A stretch of DNA of 64,000 nucleotides from Pyrinomonadaceae bacterium (GCA_021228405.1 JAJQRF010000011.1:93046-157045), one strand, 5' to 3'; positions 50,776 through 61,151 are shown, counted from the first letter of the stretch. Notes: generated from the sequence alone by a model not told the origin. Translations and numbers: made by a program.

Positions 50776-53700
50776 GTGAGCGAAAAAGTAACGAATTTAT
50801 CCGAATATATCACAGAAAATTTTGGCGCAAACGCCAGCTATGTTGAAGGTTTATTGAGCCGTTTCCAAGCCGATCCGAACTCGGTTGACGAATCGTGGCG
50901 CACGTTTTTCGGCGATCTGCTGAACGGCGGGCAAGCCGTCCAGAGTTCTGAGTCCAAAGTTCAAAGTCAGCCGACAGCGGAAGCGACGAACGGCGCGGCA
51001 ACAAAGCCGACGACAGCGCAACCAGCAGCAATCGAAACGCCGAAACCGCAGCCGACCGTCGCGATCGGCGAAGATACGGAAATCAAACCGATCACGGGCG
51101 CGTCGAAGAAGATCGTCGAAAATATGGAGCAGAGTTTGACCGTTCCGACGGCGACTTCCGTAAGAAATATGCCCGTCAAGGTTTTGGTCGAAAACCGCAC
51201 GATCATCAACGAACATCTGAAATCTTCGGGACGCGGCAAAGTTTCGTTCACGCATCTGATCGCGTGGGCGATCATCAAAGCAGTTAAGGCTTATCCGCAG
51301 ATGAATGTCGGTTACGGTTTCGTTGACGGTAAACCTTCGCGGCTCGAACACGACAGCGTAAATCTCGGCATCGCCATCGATCTGGAAAAGAAAGACGGTT
51401 CGCGCAATCTGCTCGTGCCGAATATCAAAAATGCCGACAAGATGAATTTTTCGGAGTTTTTCAACGCTTACAACGCGCAGGTCAAAAAAGCGCGTGACGG
51501 AAAGCTCGAAATCGCCGATTTTCAAGGCACGACGATTTCTTTAACGAATCCCGGAACGATCGGAACGGTTTCGTCGAATCCGCGCCTGATGAGCGGACAA
51601 AGCGCGATCATCGCAACGGGCGCAATCGAATTTCCCGCCGAATATCAGGCGATGATGCCCGCCGCGCTTTCGCAGATCGGCATCAGCCGCACGATCACTC
51701 TGACTTCGACTTACGATCACCGCGTTATTCAAGGCGCGGAAAGCGGTTTGTTTTTGGCGAAAATTCACGAATTCATCATCGGTCAACACGGATTTTACGA
51801 CGAAGTTTTCAAGGATTTGGAAATCAATTTTCCGCCGCTTCGCTGGGCGCAGGACTTTAACCCGTCGCTTTTCGGTGCTGACAGAATGAGCGACCAGATC
51901 GAAAAACAAGCAAACGTTTTGCAGTTGATTAACGCGTATCGGATTCGCGGACATCTGCTCGCCGACATCGATCCGCTCAATATGACTTCGCATCACGCCG
52001 CCGAACTCGATCTCGAAAACTTCGGTTTGACGATCTGGGATTTAGACCGCGAATTTATCACAGGCGGATTGCACGGAGAAAAAACGGCGACTTTGCGTCG
52101 AATTCTGGAAATATTGCGCCGTGCTTATGCCGGAAAGGTCGGCATTGAATATCGGCACATTCAGAGCAAGGAAGAAAAAGACTGGATTCGTCTGCAAGTT
52201 CGCGAACAATTTGTCGATACGAAACCGCTTGCCGCAGAAACGAAAAAAGAGCTTCTGCAAAAACTGATCGAAGCCGAACAATTCGAGCAATTTCTGCATA
52301 AAAAATATCTCGGACAAAAACGCTTTTCGCTCGAAGGCTGTGAAACGATGATCCCGATGCTCGATCAATTGGTCGAGGGCGCATCGGCAAAAGGCGTGCG
52401 GGAAATTCTGATGGGAATGGCGCATCGCGGACGTTTGAACGTGCTTTCAAACATTGTCGATTACACGATGGCAGAGCGCATTTTCACCATCTTTGAAGGA
52501 ACTTCGCACCCGTCCTTCCCTGCCGATGAAGGCGACGTAAAATATCACCAGGGCGCAATCGGCAAACGCCAGACGAAACACGGCGGCGAGATCACGATTC
52601 AGCTTTCGTGTAACCCGTCGCACCTGGAATTCGTGAATCCGGTCGTCGAAGGAATGGCGCGCGCGAAACAGGACGAACTGCGCAACGCTTTCGGCGAAGA
52701 ACGCGAGGAAGCGATCAATAAAATTATGCCCGTTCTGCTTCACGGCGATGCGGCTTTTGCGGGACAGGGAACCGTTATGGAAACCTTGCAGTTGGCAAAT
52801 CTGCAAGGCTATCGAACGGGCGGCACGATTCATATCGTCGTCAACAATCAGATCGGTTTCACGACTTCGCCGGAAATGAGCCGTTCATCCATTTATTCGA
52901 CGGACGCGGCGCAGATCACGCAAATGCCGATCTTTCACATCAACGGCGACGATCCCGAGGCGGCTTACCGCGTGATTCAGATCGCGCTCAACTATCGACA
53001 GGTTTATCACAAGGACGTGACGCTCGATCTCGTCGGTTTCCGCCGTTTGGGGCACAACGAAGGCGACGAACCGAGTTACACGCAACCGTTGATGTATGCG
53101 AAAGTAAAAGCGCATCCGGGCGTTCGTCATCTTTACGCGCAACAATTGATGCGTGAAGGCGTTATTAGCGAAGACGATCTGAAATCAATGACGAACGAAG
53201 TCGTCGAAAAATATGAAGGAATTCTGGCGCGTGCCAAACAGATCGCCGCCGAAAAACCGAAAAAAGCGGCTTTGTCGCCGCACATTTCAGATGAAGACGG
53301 TTCGACCGTTTTCCCGACACCGATCTCAAGCGAAACCTTAAAAGCCGTTTCGGATAAAATTTCGCTCGTGCCGGAAACGTTCAACGTCAACCCGAAAATG
53401 GTCGGACAGCTTGCCCGCCGCGCGAAGATGGGAACGGGCGAAGTTCCGATGGATTGGGGATTTGCGGAAGCGATTTCGATCGGCTCGCTCGTTCTGGACG
53501 GAACTGCCGTAAGATTGAGCGGTCAGGATTCGGGACGCGGAACATTTTCACAGCGTCACGCTTCGATGTATGACACGATCACGGGCGAACGCTGGTCGCC
53601 GCTCACCGAACTCCGCAACGAACAAACTCCGAAAGCGCGTTTTTACGTTTACGACAGTTCGCTTTCCGAGCAGGGCGTTCTCGGCTTTGAATACGGTTAT

Positions 53701-54549
53701 TCTGTTTCCGCGCCGAACGATCTGGTGATGTGGGAAGCGCAGTTCGGCGATTTCTCGAACGGCGCGCAGGTCATCATCGATCAATATATCTCGTCGTCGG
53801 AAGACAAGTGGCAACAGAAATGCCGTCTTGTCTTGCTTCTGCCGCACGGTTACGAAGGACAGGGACCGGAACATTCGAGCGCACGTCTGGAAAGATATTT
53901 ACAGCTTTGCGCGGAAAACAATTTGCAGGTTTGCTATCCTTCGACTCCGGCGCAGTATTTCCACTTGCTTCGCCGACAGGTCAAACAGGAAATCGTGCGT
54001 CCGCTGATCGTGATGACACCGAAGAGTTTGTTAAGACTTCCCGCCGCGAGTTCGACGATTGAAGAATTGACGAACGGCGGTTTCAATCCCGTGTTGGACG
54101 ATACGAAAGTCAAAGACCGTTCAAAGGTCAAACGCATCGTCGTTTGTTCGGGCAAAGTTTTCTACGATCTCGATGCCGGACGCAAAGATGCTGACGATGA
54201 CCGCGTGGCAATCGTTCGCCTCGAACAGTTCTACCCGTTCCCGAAAACGCGTTTGCAGGAAGTTTTCGCTTCATATCCGAACGCGGCACAGATTTTCTGG
54301 ACGCAGGAAGAACCGCAGAATATGGGCGGCTGGACGTTTGTCAAAGATCGCCTGGAAGAGATCAAAGGCGAAAAATCGTTGCGCTATGTCGGACGCGTCG
54401 CGTCGGCTTCGCCCGCAACGGGAAGCTACACGATCCATAATCTCGAACAGGAAAAACTCGTCAACGATTCCCTGCTCGAAGATTCGGACGAAGTTTCAGC
54501 GGCAAGCGAACCCGCAGTTTCCGAAAAACTCGCCCCGGCAAGCGCATAG
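50776..54549 (+). CDS. kgd: Fused 2-oxoglutarate dehydrogenase E1 / succinyltransferase (Kgd type)
   Basis: TCA-cycle enzyme of 1257 aa. Residues 1-50 are the E1 N-terminal helix (VEGLLSRFQADPNSVDESWRTFF). After a Pro/Ala/Thr linker, residues about 100-340 are an E2 succinyltransferase catalytic domain (STYDHRVIQGAESG with catalytic His), and residues about 390-1230 are a TPP-dependent E1 (GDAAFAGQGTVMETLQL with NNQIGFTT). There is no lipoyl domain. This fusion is typical of actinobacterial OdhA/Kgd and also occurs in acidobacteria. GTG at 50776 has a TGAGG site. Residues 54-65 derive from a short genomic repeat. Lipoyl-E2 and E3 partners are not in the window. Confidence 0.93.
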   Translation: MSEKVTNLSEYITENFGANASYVEGLLSRFQADPNSVDESWRTFFGDLLNGGQAVQSSESKVQSQPTAEATNGAATKPTTAQPAAIETPKPQPTVAIGEDTEIKPITGASKKIVENMEQSLTVPTATSVRNMPVKVLVENRTIINEHLKSSGRGKVSFTHLIAWAIIKAVKAYPQMNVGYGFVDGKPSRLEHDSVNLGIAIDLEKKDGSRNLLVPNIKNADKMNFSEFFNAYNAQVKKARDGKLEIADFQGTTISLTNPGTIGTVSSNPRLMSGQSAIIATGAIEFPAEYQAMMPAALSQIGISRTITLTSTYDHRVIQGAESGLFLAKIHEFIIGQHGFYDEVFKDLEINFPPLRWAQDFNPSLFGADRMSDQIEKQANVLQLINAYRIRGHLLADIDPLNMTSHHAAELDLENFGLTIWDLDREFITGGLHGEKTATLRRILEILRRAYAGKVGIEYRHIQSKEEKDWIRLQVREQFVDTKPLAAETKKELLQKLIEAEQFEQFLHKKYLGQKRFSLEGCETMIPMLDQLVEGASAKGVREILMGMAHRGRLNVLSNIVDYTMAERIFTIFEGTSHPSFPADEGDVKYHQGAIGKRQTKHGGEITIQLSCNPSHLEFVNPVVEGMARAKQDELRNAFGEEREEAINKIMPVLLHGDAAFAGQGTVMETLQLANLQGYRTGGTIHIVVNNQIGFTTSPEMSRSSIYSTDAAQITQMPIFHINGDDPEAAYRVIQIALNYRQVYHKDVTLDLVGFRRLGHNEGDEPSYTQPLMYAKVKAHPGVRHLYAQQLMREGVISEDDLKSMTNEVVEKYEGILARAKQIAAEKPKKAALSPHISDEDGSTVFPTPISSETLKAVSDKISLVPETFNVNPKMVGQLARRAKMGTGEVPMDWGFAEAISIGSLVLDGTAVRLSGQDSGRGTFSQRHASMYDTITGERWSPLTELRNEQTPKARFYVYDSSLSEQGVLGFEYGYSVSAPNDLVMWEAQFGDFSNGAQVIIDQYISSSEDKWQQKCRLVLLLPHGYEGQGPEHSSARLERYLQLCAENNLQVCYPSTPAQYFHLLRRQVKQEIVRPLIVMTPKSLLRLPAASSTIEELTNGGFNPVLDDTKVKDRSKVKRIVVCSGKVFYDLDAGRKDADDDRVAIVRLEQFYPFPKTRLQEVFASYPNAAQIFWTQEEPQNMGGWTFVKDRLEEIKGEKSLRYVGRVASASPATGSYTIHNLEQEKLVNDSLLEDSDEVSAASEPAVSEKLAPASA

Positions 54550-54571
54550 TTTTTCAAATTCTCAAACCGAA

Positions 54572-54607
54572 AAGGCGGAAATTTCTTTGAAATGTTCCGC
54601 CTTTTTT
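54572..54607 (+). terminator. Terminator of kgd
   Basis: AAGGCGGAA (54572-54580) pairs with TTCCGCCTT across a 14-nt loop and runs into T6, 23 bases after the kgd stop. Confidence 0.92.
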
Positions 54608-54628
54608 ATATAATTCTTCAAAAAAAAT

Positions 54629-54922
54629 ATGAAAAAAAGTGAAATCGTCTGGCTGACTGTAAAAATCATCGGATTATATTGTATTTACTCGGCGGTTACG
54701 AACATATTAACGTTTCTGAGTTCTTTTCTGTTAGCTTTGCAAAATCCCGAACTCTTCAAGAAATCGGTCATTATCTTTCTGCAATCTATCGTAATAATCG
54801 CTCTTTACGGGATCATCGGCAATTATTTGCTCAGAAACGGAAAGTTTTTATTTGATATTCTTAATCGTGAAGAACCGCCGAATACGACACTGGAAAACTT
54901 GAACGAAATTTCGATCAAATAA
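54629..54922 (+). CDS. Small membrane protein of unknown function
   Basis: A 97-aa protein with two predicted membrane helices (WLTVKIIGLYCIYSAVTNILTFL and VIIFLQSIVIIALYGIIGNYLL) and a short acidic tail (NREEPPNTTLENLNEISIK). It starts about 20 bases after the kgd terminator. No family is recognised. It has no clear operon partner. Confidence 0.6.
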   Translation: MKKSEIVWLTVKIIGLYCIYSAVTNILTFLSSFLLALQNPELFKKSVIIFLQSIVIIALYGIIGNYLLRNGKFLFDILNREEPPNTTLENLNEISIK

Positions 54923-55011
54923 TATCGAGCTTCGGAATTGATTCGGAAAACGGCAATGATTTGCCGATGATTTCCCTTATTTTTAACCGAAGCCGATCGG
55001 TCGTTCCACTT

Positions 55012-55040
55012 AGTGAAACGCGCCTAGAAATCGTTTCACT
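55012..55040. promoter_or_regulatory. Perfect 8-bp inverted repeat (possible operator)
   Basis: AGTGAAAC (55012-55019) and GTTTCACT (55033-55040) with 13 bases between lie 84 bases upstream of the capA-like gene. Half-site centres are 21 bases apart, two helical turns, as for dimeric regulators. Confidence 0.45.
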
Positions 55041-55123
55041 GTTTATTTTGTCGAGTTGCCGATTTTGCGGACAAATCAAAAAGCATTTTATTAATCAGAT
55101 AAACGTCGTTCTGATTTTAGCCT

Positions 55124-56254
55124 ATGTCAAAAAAATTTAATTTACCCGTATTTCTAACCGTTTTATTCGGAATTTTCGCGCTGATCGCTTGCCAGCCGAA
55201 CAGAGTCAGCAGTGAAACGATAAACGATTTCACCGAACCGCAGCCGACCCCCGCTCCGTTTTCAAAATCCGCTAATAAAGAACCGATCAGGATCGTTGCG
55301 GTCGGCGATATTATGCTCGGTTCGACTTCGATCAACGAAACATTTCTGCCGCCGAATGACGGGCGCGATATGCTGAAAGACGTTAAATCACTGCTTTCGG
55401 CGGGCGATGTTACCTTCGGAAACCTCGAAGGTCCGATGCTCGAAGGCGGAACTTCCGCGAAATGTCCGCCGAAATCGACGCGTTGTTTCGCGTTTCGCGT
55501 GCCGACCAGATACGGACAATATTTAAAGGACGCGGGTTTCGATGTATTGAGTTTGGCAAACAATCACGCCGGCGATTTCGGCGATTTCGGAAGAGAAAGC
55601 ACCCGCCAAACGCTCGACGAACTCGGCATCAAACACGCCGGAAGCGACAAGGAACAGTTTGCAATGACGATCGTCGAAGCGAAAGGCAAAAAGATCGCCT
55701 TTATCGGATTTGCACATAACAATATCGTGCCGAACGTCAACGATCTGAATTTTGCGCGTCAGCTCGTGACGGAAGCCACGAAAAAAGCCGACATCGTGGT
55801 AGTTTCGTTTCACGGCGGCGCGGAAGGCGCAACAGCGCAACGCGTTCCGCAACGCACCGAATTATTTGCAGGCGAATCACGCGGAAATCTGCCGCTTTTT
55901 GCACGCACGGTGATCGATGCGGGCGCGGATTTGGTGCTCGGACACGGACCGCACGTTTTGCGCGGAATGGAACTTTACAAAGATCGTCTGATCGCCTATT
56001 CGATGGGAAATTTTGCAACTTATGGGATGTTCAATCTGAAAATGGAAATGGGTCTGACGGCGATCTTTGAAATAAAACTCGATGCCGAAGGCAAGTTTAT
56101 CGGCGGGAAGATCAACGCCGGAAGACAGGAAGGACGCGGAATTCCCGTTCTCGATAATTCGGGCGAAGCAATTTCCAAAATCCGCGCACTTTCGCAAGCC
56201 GATTTTCCCACAACCGCACCTAAGATCGCCGATGACGGCACGATTTCAAAATAA
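55124..56254 (+). CDS. capA: CapA-like lipoprotein (metallophosphatase fold)
   Basis: A 376-aa lipoprotein with lipobox ALIACQ. The remainder matches the CapA/PgsA family of poly-gamma-glutamate synthesis proteins: IVAVGDIMLGSTS (metal Asp), VTFGNLEGPML, LSLANNHAGDFG, VVVSFHGGAEG, ADLVLGHGPHVLRGMELYKDRLIAYSMGNF. The family is a calcineurin-like phosphatase relative anchored outside the membrane; in polyglutamate-negative genomes its substrate is unclear. No capB or capC lies nearby, so polyglutamate synthesis is not supported. Confidence 0.85.
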   Translation: MSKKFNLPVFLTVLFGIFALIACQPNRVSSETINDFTEPQPTPAPFSKSANKEPIRIVAVGDIMLGSTSINETFLPPNDGRDMLKDVKSLLSAGDVTFGNLEGPMLEGGTSAKCPPKSTRCFAFRVPTRYGQYLKDAGFDVLSLANNHAGDFGDFGRESTRQTLDELGIKHAGSDKEQFAMTIVEAKGKKIAFIGFAHNNIVPNVNDLNFARQLVTEATKKADIVVVSFHGGAEGATAQRVPQRTELFAGESRGNLPLFARTVIDAGADLVLGHGPHVLRGMELYKDRLIAYSMGNFATYGMFNLKMEMGLTAIFEIKLDAEGKFIGGKINAGRQEGRGIPVLDNSGEAISKIRALSQADFPTTAPKIADDGTISK

Positions 56255-56320
56255 TTCTAATCTTGCTTGTTCAAAGGCAAAATGACTTTTGAATAAATTG
56301 GTTTTTCCAATTATTTTAAT

Positions 56321-56357
56321 AAAAAAGCGTTGAACTGATCGGTTTCGACGCTTTTTT
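56321..56357 (+). terminator. Terminator of the capA-like gene
   Basis: AAAAAAGCGT (56321-56330) pairs with ACGCTTTTTT (56348-56357), extended inside by GAAC/GTTTC with one mismatch; T-rich tail. Confidence 0.85.
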
Positions 56358-56443
56358 ATTTGAAATCTTTCGCAAAAACCTCTAAACTTTGTAGTTAATC
56401 CAAACAAAGATTTAATAAAAATCGAAAACCGAGGAAGAAAAAT

Positions 56444-59400
56444 ATGATGAGAGCAAGGTTTACTTTTTTTGCTGTTCTTTTACTGACTTTGTTTACGTTC
56501 CAAACAAACGCTCAGTTTAATACGCCGACGATAGACGGCACGATTTCGCCGAACGAATACGGCGTTCACACGGAAGGTCAAAACCAAAAAGGCACGAGCA
56601 CGACGCAGACCTGGTATATGACCTGGGACAACACGAATTTGTATGTCGCAGTGACGAATGCGAATTTGGCGGAAGGTGCGGTTCTGGCGATCGACCGCAA
56701 TCCGCTTTCACCGCCGAACGGCGGAACGAACGCGGACGGAACGCTCAACGCTTTGAATTACGATTCAACCGCGATCGGAACTCTGCCTTTCCGCGCCGAT
56801 TTCCGCGCTTATTTCAAAGACGGTTATCGCGATTATCAAACGGCGAACGGCGCAAACGGCTGGAACTTCGGCGCGTCGGGCATTGGCAATTACGCTTCGG
56901 GCGCGGGAAACGTGCGCGAATTTTCGATTCCGTGGTCGACGATCACTGGCGGCAGTCGTCCCGCGTCGTTTTTGTTTGTCGCTTATCTGAGTTCGGGCGG
57001 CGGTTACATTTACGGACAGCTTCCCGAAGGCAACGGCGGCACGAATTCGCCGGGCAACTGGAATCGTTATTATGCCGTCGTCAATACGAACAACGGCACA
57101 TCGACGAAACCTTTTTCGCTCGATCAGAGTTCGAGCACCGATACGGTTAATTTTCTCGGTCTGAAACACGATACCTTCGATCCATATTACCGTTCGCCAT
57201 TCGGCGCGGTTCCGACGGGTTCGACGGTCAATTTGAAATTCCGCACCGATCTTTTAGACGTTTCCAACGTTTATCTGAAAGTTTACAAATACAATCCGCA
57301 AAACGGCACGACCGATACGGCACAGGAATTTCCGCTGACGTTTCTGGAAAACCGCACGGAAGGCGCGACGACTTACGCAATTTATCAGATAAATTATCCG
57401 GTTCCCGCGACACCTTCGATCATTTATTACAAATTCCGCGTAGTTGACGGCACGGCGCAGGCGTTTTACAGTGACGCGTATTCCGACGATCACGACAATC
57501 TCGGGCAAGGCGGCGACGGCACGGCAACGAGCGGGGAACCATTTTCGGCATTTCAGTTGACGGTTTACGATTCAAATTTCACGACACCCGCGTGGATGCA
57601 CAGCACGGCGGTTTATCAGATTTTCCCCGACCGTTTCCGTAATGGCGACATCACGAACGATTGGTGCCGCAGCGGAAACACGACAGGATGTCCGTCGCTT
57701 TACGGCGGTGCGCCGAGCAGTAATATCATTCAGACGATCTGGAACACGCAGATGGTCGATCCGCGTGCGACGGGCAATAACAATGCTTACGGCGCACAAT
57801 TTTACGGCGGCGACCTGAAAGGAATCCAGGACAAGCTCGATTACATTAAAGGTTTAGGATTCGATACGATCTATTTGAACCCGATCTTCAAAGCGCGCTC
57901 GAATCATCGTTACGACACGGACGACTATCTCGGAATCGCGCCCGAACTCGGCGGCGATGCGGCTTTTGCTTCGTTGAAAAACGCGGCGAACGCACGCGGA
58001 ATGCGTCTGATTCTGGACGGGGTTTGGAATCATATGTCGCAGGACAGCGAATATTTCGATTATTACGGACGTTCGCCCGTTCTCGGCGCGTGTGAAAGTC
58101 TGGCTTCGCCGTATCGCACGTGGTTCAACTTTTTCAATAACAACACGCCCTGCCAGTTCAGACCCGATCTGACCCCGCCGCAGGTCGATTACGACGGTTG
58201 GTTCGGCTTCGGCGGGCTTCCCGTTTTGAACGACAATCTTCCGGCGGTGCGCGATTTCTTTTACCGCACGCCGACGACGAACGTCACGCAGTATTGGTAT
58301 GATCGCGGCGCAGGCGGCTGGCGTTTCGACGTGGCGACCGACCTGCCGCACGATTGGTGGAACGAATACCGCGGATTTGCGAAAACCTACAAGCCCGACG
58401 GCGTTTTGATCGGCGAGATTTTCCCCGACGCGAGCCAATATCTCGCGGGCGATCAGCTCGACGGCGTGATGAATTACCGTTTCCGCAAGAATGTTTTAGG
58501 TTTTGCACGCGGATTCGATTGGGAAGACAACGACAACAACGGCGGCAATAAAATTGTCGGCTTAACGCCTTCGCAGTTTAACCGCGCGATGATGGCAATC
58601 CGTGAAGATTATCCGCTTCCCGCGCAACGTGCAATGCTTAATCTGCTCGATTCGCACGACACGAACCGCGCACTTTACACGTTGACCGTGCTCGGCGACA
58701 GCGGATTGACGCAGGCAAAGGAACGCCTGAAGCTCGCCGCACTTTTCCAATTTACATACATCGGTGCACCGATGGTTTATTACGGCGACGAAGCGGGCAT
58801 CAACGCGCCTTCGACCGGTGTCAGCGGTGCGGGTTTGCCCGAGGACGATCCGTATAACCGTGCGCCGTATCCGTGGTCGGACGAAGCGGGAAATCAAAAC
58901 GTTTACGGTCCGGCGGATACGAGCCTGATAAATTATTACGCGACGCTCGGCAATTTGCGCCGTTCGCATCAGGCACTGTCGACGGGCGTTTTCCAGACGC
59001 TTTTGATGGGCGACATCACGCCGAGCACGACGGACAACAACACCTTCGCGTTCATCCGCGCACAGGGCAACGATAAAGTTCTCGTCGTGATGAACAACGG
59101 CGCGGCGGCAAACACGGTGACGATTCCGGTCGGTGCTTATTATCCCGACGGCACGATCCTGAACGATGCTTTAGGAAACAGTTCGCTTTCGGCGGGTAAA
59201 AACGCGCTTGCCGCGCACACCGTCGTCGCCGGAAACGTGACGCTTACGGTTCCCGCACGAAGCGGCGCGATTCTCGTCAATCCTGTAGTAACCGCGGCAT
59301 CCGTCACGGTCGGCGGAAGAGTCGTTGCGGCTGACGGTCAGGGCATCGGACGCATCCAGGTTTCGATCTCCGACAACAGCGGCAACATTCGCACGACGAT

Positions 59401-59557
59401 GACGAATTCGTTCGGAAATTATAAATTCGACGAAGTTTCGGCAGGACAAAATTATGTAATTTCGGTCAGTCACCGCAAATTCCAATTTACCCCGCCGACC
59501 CGCGTTCTGTTCGTCAACGAAGAAATCCGCGATCTGGATTTCACCGCGCTTCCGTAA
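56444..59557 (+). CDS. Secreted alpha-amylase-family glycosidase (GH13)
   Basis: A 1037-aa exported enzyme with signal peptide ending TFQTNA. Residues about 25-220 form a strand-rich DOMON/CBM9-like module (TPTIDGTISPNEYG). Residues about 240-360 are an N-terminal immunoglobulin-like domain as in neopullulanases. The GH13 barrel follows: DGVWNH (525-530), GWRFDVATD with nucleophile D629, GEIFPD with acid/base E658, and SHDTNR with D739. After a C-terminal beta domain, residues about 960-1037 are a carboxypeptidase-regulatory-like fold (VGGRVVAADGQGIGRIQVSI, then NSFGNYKFDEV). The arrangement suggests extracellular alpha-glucan breakdown. It is monocistronic. Confidence 0.94.
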   Translation: MMRARFTFFAVLLLTLFTFQTNAQFNTPTIDGTISPNEYGVHTEGQNQKGTSTTQTWYMTWDNTNLYVAVTNANLAEGAVLAIDRNPLSPPNGGTNADGTLNALNYDSTAIGTLPFRADFRAYFKDGYRDYQTANGANGWNFGASGIGNYASGAGNVREFSIPWSTITGGSRPASFLFVAYLSSGGGYIYGQLPEGNGGTNSPGNWNRYYAVVNTNNGTSTKPFSLDQSSSTDTVNFLGLKHDTFDPYYRSPFGAVPTGSTVNLKFRTDLLDVSNVYLKVYKYNPQNGTTDTAQEFPLTFLENRTEGATTYAIYQINYPVPATPSIIYYKFRVVDGTAQAFYSDAYSDDHDNLGQGGDGTATSGEPFSAFQLTVYDSNFTTPAWMHSTAVYQIFPDRFRNGDITNDWCRSGNTTGCPSLYGGAPSSNIIQTIWNTQMVDPRATGNNNAYGAQFYGGDLKGIQDKLDYIKGLGFDTIYLNPIFKARSNHRYDTDDYLGIAPELGGDAAFASLKNAANARGMRLILDGVWNHMSQDSEYFDYYGRSPVLGACESLASPYRTWFNFFNNNTPCQFRPDLTPPQVDYDGWFGFGGLPVLNDNLPAVRDFFYRTPTTNVTQYWYDRGAGGWRFDVATDLPHDWWNEYRGFAKTYKPDGVLIGEIFPDASQYLAGDQLDGVMNYRFRKNVLGFARGFDWEDNDNNGGNKIVGLTPSQFNRAMMAIREDYPLPAQRAMLNLLDSHDTNRALYTLTVLGDSGLTQAKERLKLAALFQFTYIGAPMVYYGDEAGINAPSTGVSGAGLPEDDPYNRAPYPWSDEAGNQNVYGPADTSLINYYATLGNLRRSHQALSTGVFQTLLMGDITPSTTDNNTFAFIRAQGNDKVLVVMNNGAAANTVTIPVGAYYPDGTILNDALGNSSLSAGKNALAAHTVVAGNVTLTVPARSGAILVNPVVTAASVTVGGRVVAADGQGIGRIQVSISDNSGNIRTTMTNSFGNYKFDEVSAGQNYVISVSHRKFQFTPPTRVLFVNEEIRDLDFTALP

Positions 59558-59581
59558 AATCGCAGAAATTTGTCCGTTAAT

Positions 59582-59628
59582 GAAAAGATCGGGAGTTTAT
59601 GAAAAATCATAAATTCCCGATCTTTTTC
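59582..59628 (+). terminator. Terminator of the amylase gene
   Basis: GAAAAGATCGGGA (59582-59594) faces TCCCGATCTTTTTC with an inner TTATGA/TCATAA pairing, 24 bases after the stop. It also serves the converging gene at 59656. Confidence 0.9.
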
Positions 59629-59655
59629 AGCCTTCTCAGTCGTTGCGAAGGCTGA

Positions 59656-61151
59656 TTAATTTTCCTTCGCTCCTTTTTCACGCCAAAATTGGCGAACGCG
59701 CAAGCGGCTTACTTTTTCTTTTCTGTCTTCATCGTAAGATTTTCCGACGGCTTCAGCTGTCGGCAATCCCGAAACTTCGGCTGAAAGACTTTTTGCTTCG
59801 GCGGACGAAAGACCGAAAGCATTCTGTAAAAATTTAGTTGCTCCTGCGTTTGATTGAAGCAGAAAGATAAACTCCAAAAGCTCTGTAAAATCGAAGTTAT
59901 GCTGATCGTAATCGTCGGGCGATTGCGACATCAGGAAAACCGACGCGCCTTTGCTTCTGATCTCGCGAATCAATCTTTCCAAAATGGCGTTGCGCTTTTT
60001 GTCTTTCAAAAAATGATGCGCTTCGTCAATCACGATGATCGTCCGCATTTCTCTTATGCCGTCCGTCACGTTTGAATCGGGCATCGCCATCAGTTCGCGG
60101 TAGATCGAGGTCAACACCAGACAAACCGTCAGTTCACGCAAAACCGTCAAACCGTGCAGATCGATAATCACGGTTTTATCGGTCAGATTCGCCCACAGAT
60201 TTCCCTGCCGCGCCGTCGCAAAAATCCGAAAATCGTTTAACTGCCGCATTATTTCCGTCAGCGTGTCGAGCTTTCGATTGTTTGAATGATAATCCCATTC
60301 GACTTCCTGTTTGATAATCTCGAAATCGGGAAACGGCGGATTTTCGCCGCGCTGCGTTTCAAAACCTCGCAAAATCGCATCATAAAGCAGTTGCGCCTGA
60401 ACCGTTCCAAGCCGTTTTTCGACATCGCGGATCAAATCCGCAAACTCCTGCGCCGCCACCCGAACGGCAGTTTCCGAATTGACGTTCACACGCGAAAACG
60501 GATTGACGGGCAAACTTTCTTCGGGCAAACGAACAACTTCCGCCTGTGTTGCTTCGACAAAACCGGCATCGTCCGCGACATCGCCTTTCGCGTAATCGAA
60601 AAAGATAAAATTGACCTTATTTTCGGATTGCCGACGAATTTGCGCGAGCAAATCTTTGACAAACTGCGTCTTTCCGCTTCCCGGCTTGCCCGTCACGGCA
60701 AGATAATTATTCGTCTGCCGATTAAATTCAACCGAAACCGCTTCGCCCGAATCCGCTTTCCGACCGATCTGCAAATCGAGCAAACCGCCGAAAGCCGGAG
60801 TCGTTTCGATCACGGGCGCGGCTTCCTGCGTCCGCTGTTCGAGTCCGGCACGTGTCAGTTCGACGAGATAATCAACATAATCGTCTTCCGACTTAAAACC
60901 GCTTGTATCGTTTTTGATTAAAACAAACCCGTGGTCAACGTGCGCTTTGAGTAATTGTAAAAACTCTTCATCAGAAACCGAATGATTATGACGCTGAACA
61001 ATCAAAGCGCGAAACAACGGCGTATAATCCGTTCCGCCGCCGCTAAAAATCTGCTGTGTATCAATGGCGCGTTTATATCATCGGGAAAATCGTCATTGTT
61101 CGGTATATCGCCCGACAACAGCGAACGTCCAATAGCAAGGCGAATCGTCTT
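59656..61151 (-). pseudogene. Broken DndE-like / HerA-type ATPase fusion
   Basis: From 61017 down to 59656 there is an open frame with an ATPase: AVTGKPGSGKTQFVKDLL (Walker A), TIIVIDEAHHFLKD (Walker B), RSKGASVFLMSQSPDDYD. The first ~45 codons (to LLKAHVDHGFVLIKN) and a second frame upstream (RLAIGRSLLSGDIPNNDDF, 61100-61140) together match the C-terminal two thirds of DndE, the DNA phosphorothioation protein. The two pieces are offset by one base near 61030-61060. No ATG is available; the first ~35 DndE residues are missing, cut off by the end of the AAA gene at 61152. Thus it is a frameshifted and 5'-truncated gene; a sequencing error is an alternative for the frameshift, but not for the missing start. 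The ATPase part alone could still be made from TTG 61017. Confidence 0.72.

Noticed and set aside
55124..56254. Poly-gamma-glutamate capsule locus
   Set aside because: Only the CapA-like phosphatase-fold protein is present; no capB, capC or capE.
61040..61060. Programmed frameshift signal in the DndE-like gene (ATTTTTA)
   Set aside because: The heptamer does not fit the slippery consensus, and the gene also lacks its start, so an indel in a decayed gene is more likely.
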